Source of the DNA: Acidobacteriota bacterium
Lineage (GTDB): Bacteria > Acidobacteriota > Vicinamibacteria > Vicinamibacterales > CAVVIG01
NCBI GenBank assembly: GCA_003223775.1
Contig: QHWK01000755.1
Coordinates: 1 to 5,876, forward strand
Direction of reading: 5' to 3'
DNA length: 5,876 bases
Shown: positions 5,450-5,876 of the stretch, piece by piece
How positions within the stretch are numbered: position 1 is the first letter of the stretch
Layout: each line of letters starts with the position of its first letter
Position numbers and translations under genes: made by a program
Notes under the pieces: model-generated
Told to the model about the DNA's origin: nothing
Database searches by the model: none
The model's input: the letters and a program-made list of their open reading frames with translations, nothing else

Positions 5450-5876
5450 ATGCCGCCTCGATCGAGCTCGCTGCGACGGCGAACGGCGCCGCTTCTCCCG
5501 CTGCTCATCGGACTCTGGGGCGGCGTCGGTCGCGCGCCGACCGTTGCCGCTCCCGCGGCGCCTCCTCCCAAATCGCTCCGCCTGTATGTCTTCGATTGCG
5601 GCGTCCTCAACATTTCGAAGGAAGGCGTCGAGCGCTATCACGTGGCGACGGCCGAAGTGGGTGAGACTCGTATGCCGGTGCCGTGCTTTCTCATCGCGCA
5701 CCCGAAGGGGACGCTGATGTGGGACGTCGGCGTCATTCCCGACCGCCTCGTCGAAGCGCAGGCGCAACGCGGCGCGCGATCCAACATCAACCCGACGGCG
5801 GCCGCCGTCGTGACGCGAACGCTCGAGAGCCAACTGGCGCAGATCGGTTACAGGCCGGCGGACATTACCTATGTCG
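5450..5876 (+). CDS. Metallo-beta-lactamase-fold hydrolase, N-acyl-homoserine-lactonase-like (3' end outside window)
   Basis: The frame is open from ATG 5450 to the right edge (142 codons seen) with GGAGG 7 bases upstream. Residues 1 to about 30 look like an export signal: LRRR, then a hydrophobic APLLPLLIGLWGGV, followed by a Pro/Ala-rich linker. The mature start KSLRLYVFDCGVLNISKEG, then PVPCFLIAHPKGTLMWDVGV and IPDRL, follows the N-terminal pattern of the lactonase branch of the metallo-beta-lactamase superfamily. There, LYVFDCG and PC-FLI-HP-G-L-WD-G precede the HxHxDH zinc site. The last visible residues, LAQIGYRPADITYV, are where that site normally follows within about ten residues, so it lies just outside the window. 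Activity cannot be judged. Known lactonases open the ring of quorum-sensing acyl-homoserine lactones, but many relatives act on other lactones or esters. The signal peptide suggests action outside the cytoplasm. Confidence 0.8.
   Translation, partial: MPPRSSSLRRRTAPLLPLLIGLWGGVGRAPTVAAPAAPPPKSLRLYVFDCGVLNISKEGVERYHVATAEVGETRMPVPCFLIAHPKGTLMWDVGVIPDRLVEAQAQRGARSNINPTAAAVVTRTLESQLAQIGYRPADITYV

Noticed and set aside
5378..5833. N-terminal extension of the mutarotase-like gene up to 5833
   Set aside because: The extension overlaps the lactonase-like gene on the other strand and is Arg-rich; the signal peptide begins right after Met at 5377.
1..5876. CRISPR array, tRNA or rRNA genes, phage or defence genes
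   Set aside because: No regularly spaced repeats, cloverleaf or rRNA-like stretches, and no defence-type domains were seen on either strand.

Overview
The window is GC-rich bacterial DNA with long ORFs, Shine-Dalgarno sites and no introns. It has three real gene loci separated by two stretches of gene debris. Its clearest signature is the 857-residue secreted protein in the middle. That protein joins a YPGID-type N-terminal domain, SBBP beta-propeller repeats and a C-terminal beta-sandwich-like module carrying SGWGW and a GIDQ-type motif. I associate this architecture with soil Acidobacteriota, especially Vicinamibacteria-like lineages. That assignment rests on remembered family features, not on a search.

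Layout: (1) positions 3-380, the C-terminal end of an NHL-repeat protein that begins before the window, with a GNRA-loop hairpin starting at its stop codon; (2) 381-1218, a stretch without an intact gene, holding fragments of dead genes including a 108-base near-copy (7 mismatches) of part of the downstream SBBP gene; (3) 1228-3801, the intact SBBP-repeat protein; (4) 3802-4231, the remains of integrase-type transposases: a 5' end on the plus strand with promoter-like box, hairpin and ribosome binding site, joined near 4020 to a minus-strand piece of a 3' end with an internal deletion; (5) 4232-5377 on the minus strand, a secreted protein with a probable galactose-mutarotase-like fold; (6) 5450 to the right edge, the start of a metallo-beta-lactamase-fold hydrolase resembling N-acyl-homoserine lactonases, divergent from the previous gene across 72 bases.

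The genes do not form one operon. Most intact products appear exported, having signal peptides and propeller or sugar-related folds. The divergent mutarotase-like/lactonase-like pair could share regulation. I see no CRISPR array, rRNA, tRNA or clear defence or biosynthetic system. The most notable signals are the displaced SBBP fragment and the inverted, fused transposase relic; both indicate past rearrangement on either side of the SBBP gene.
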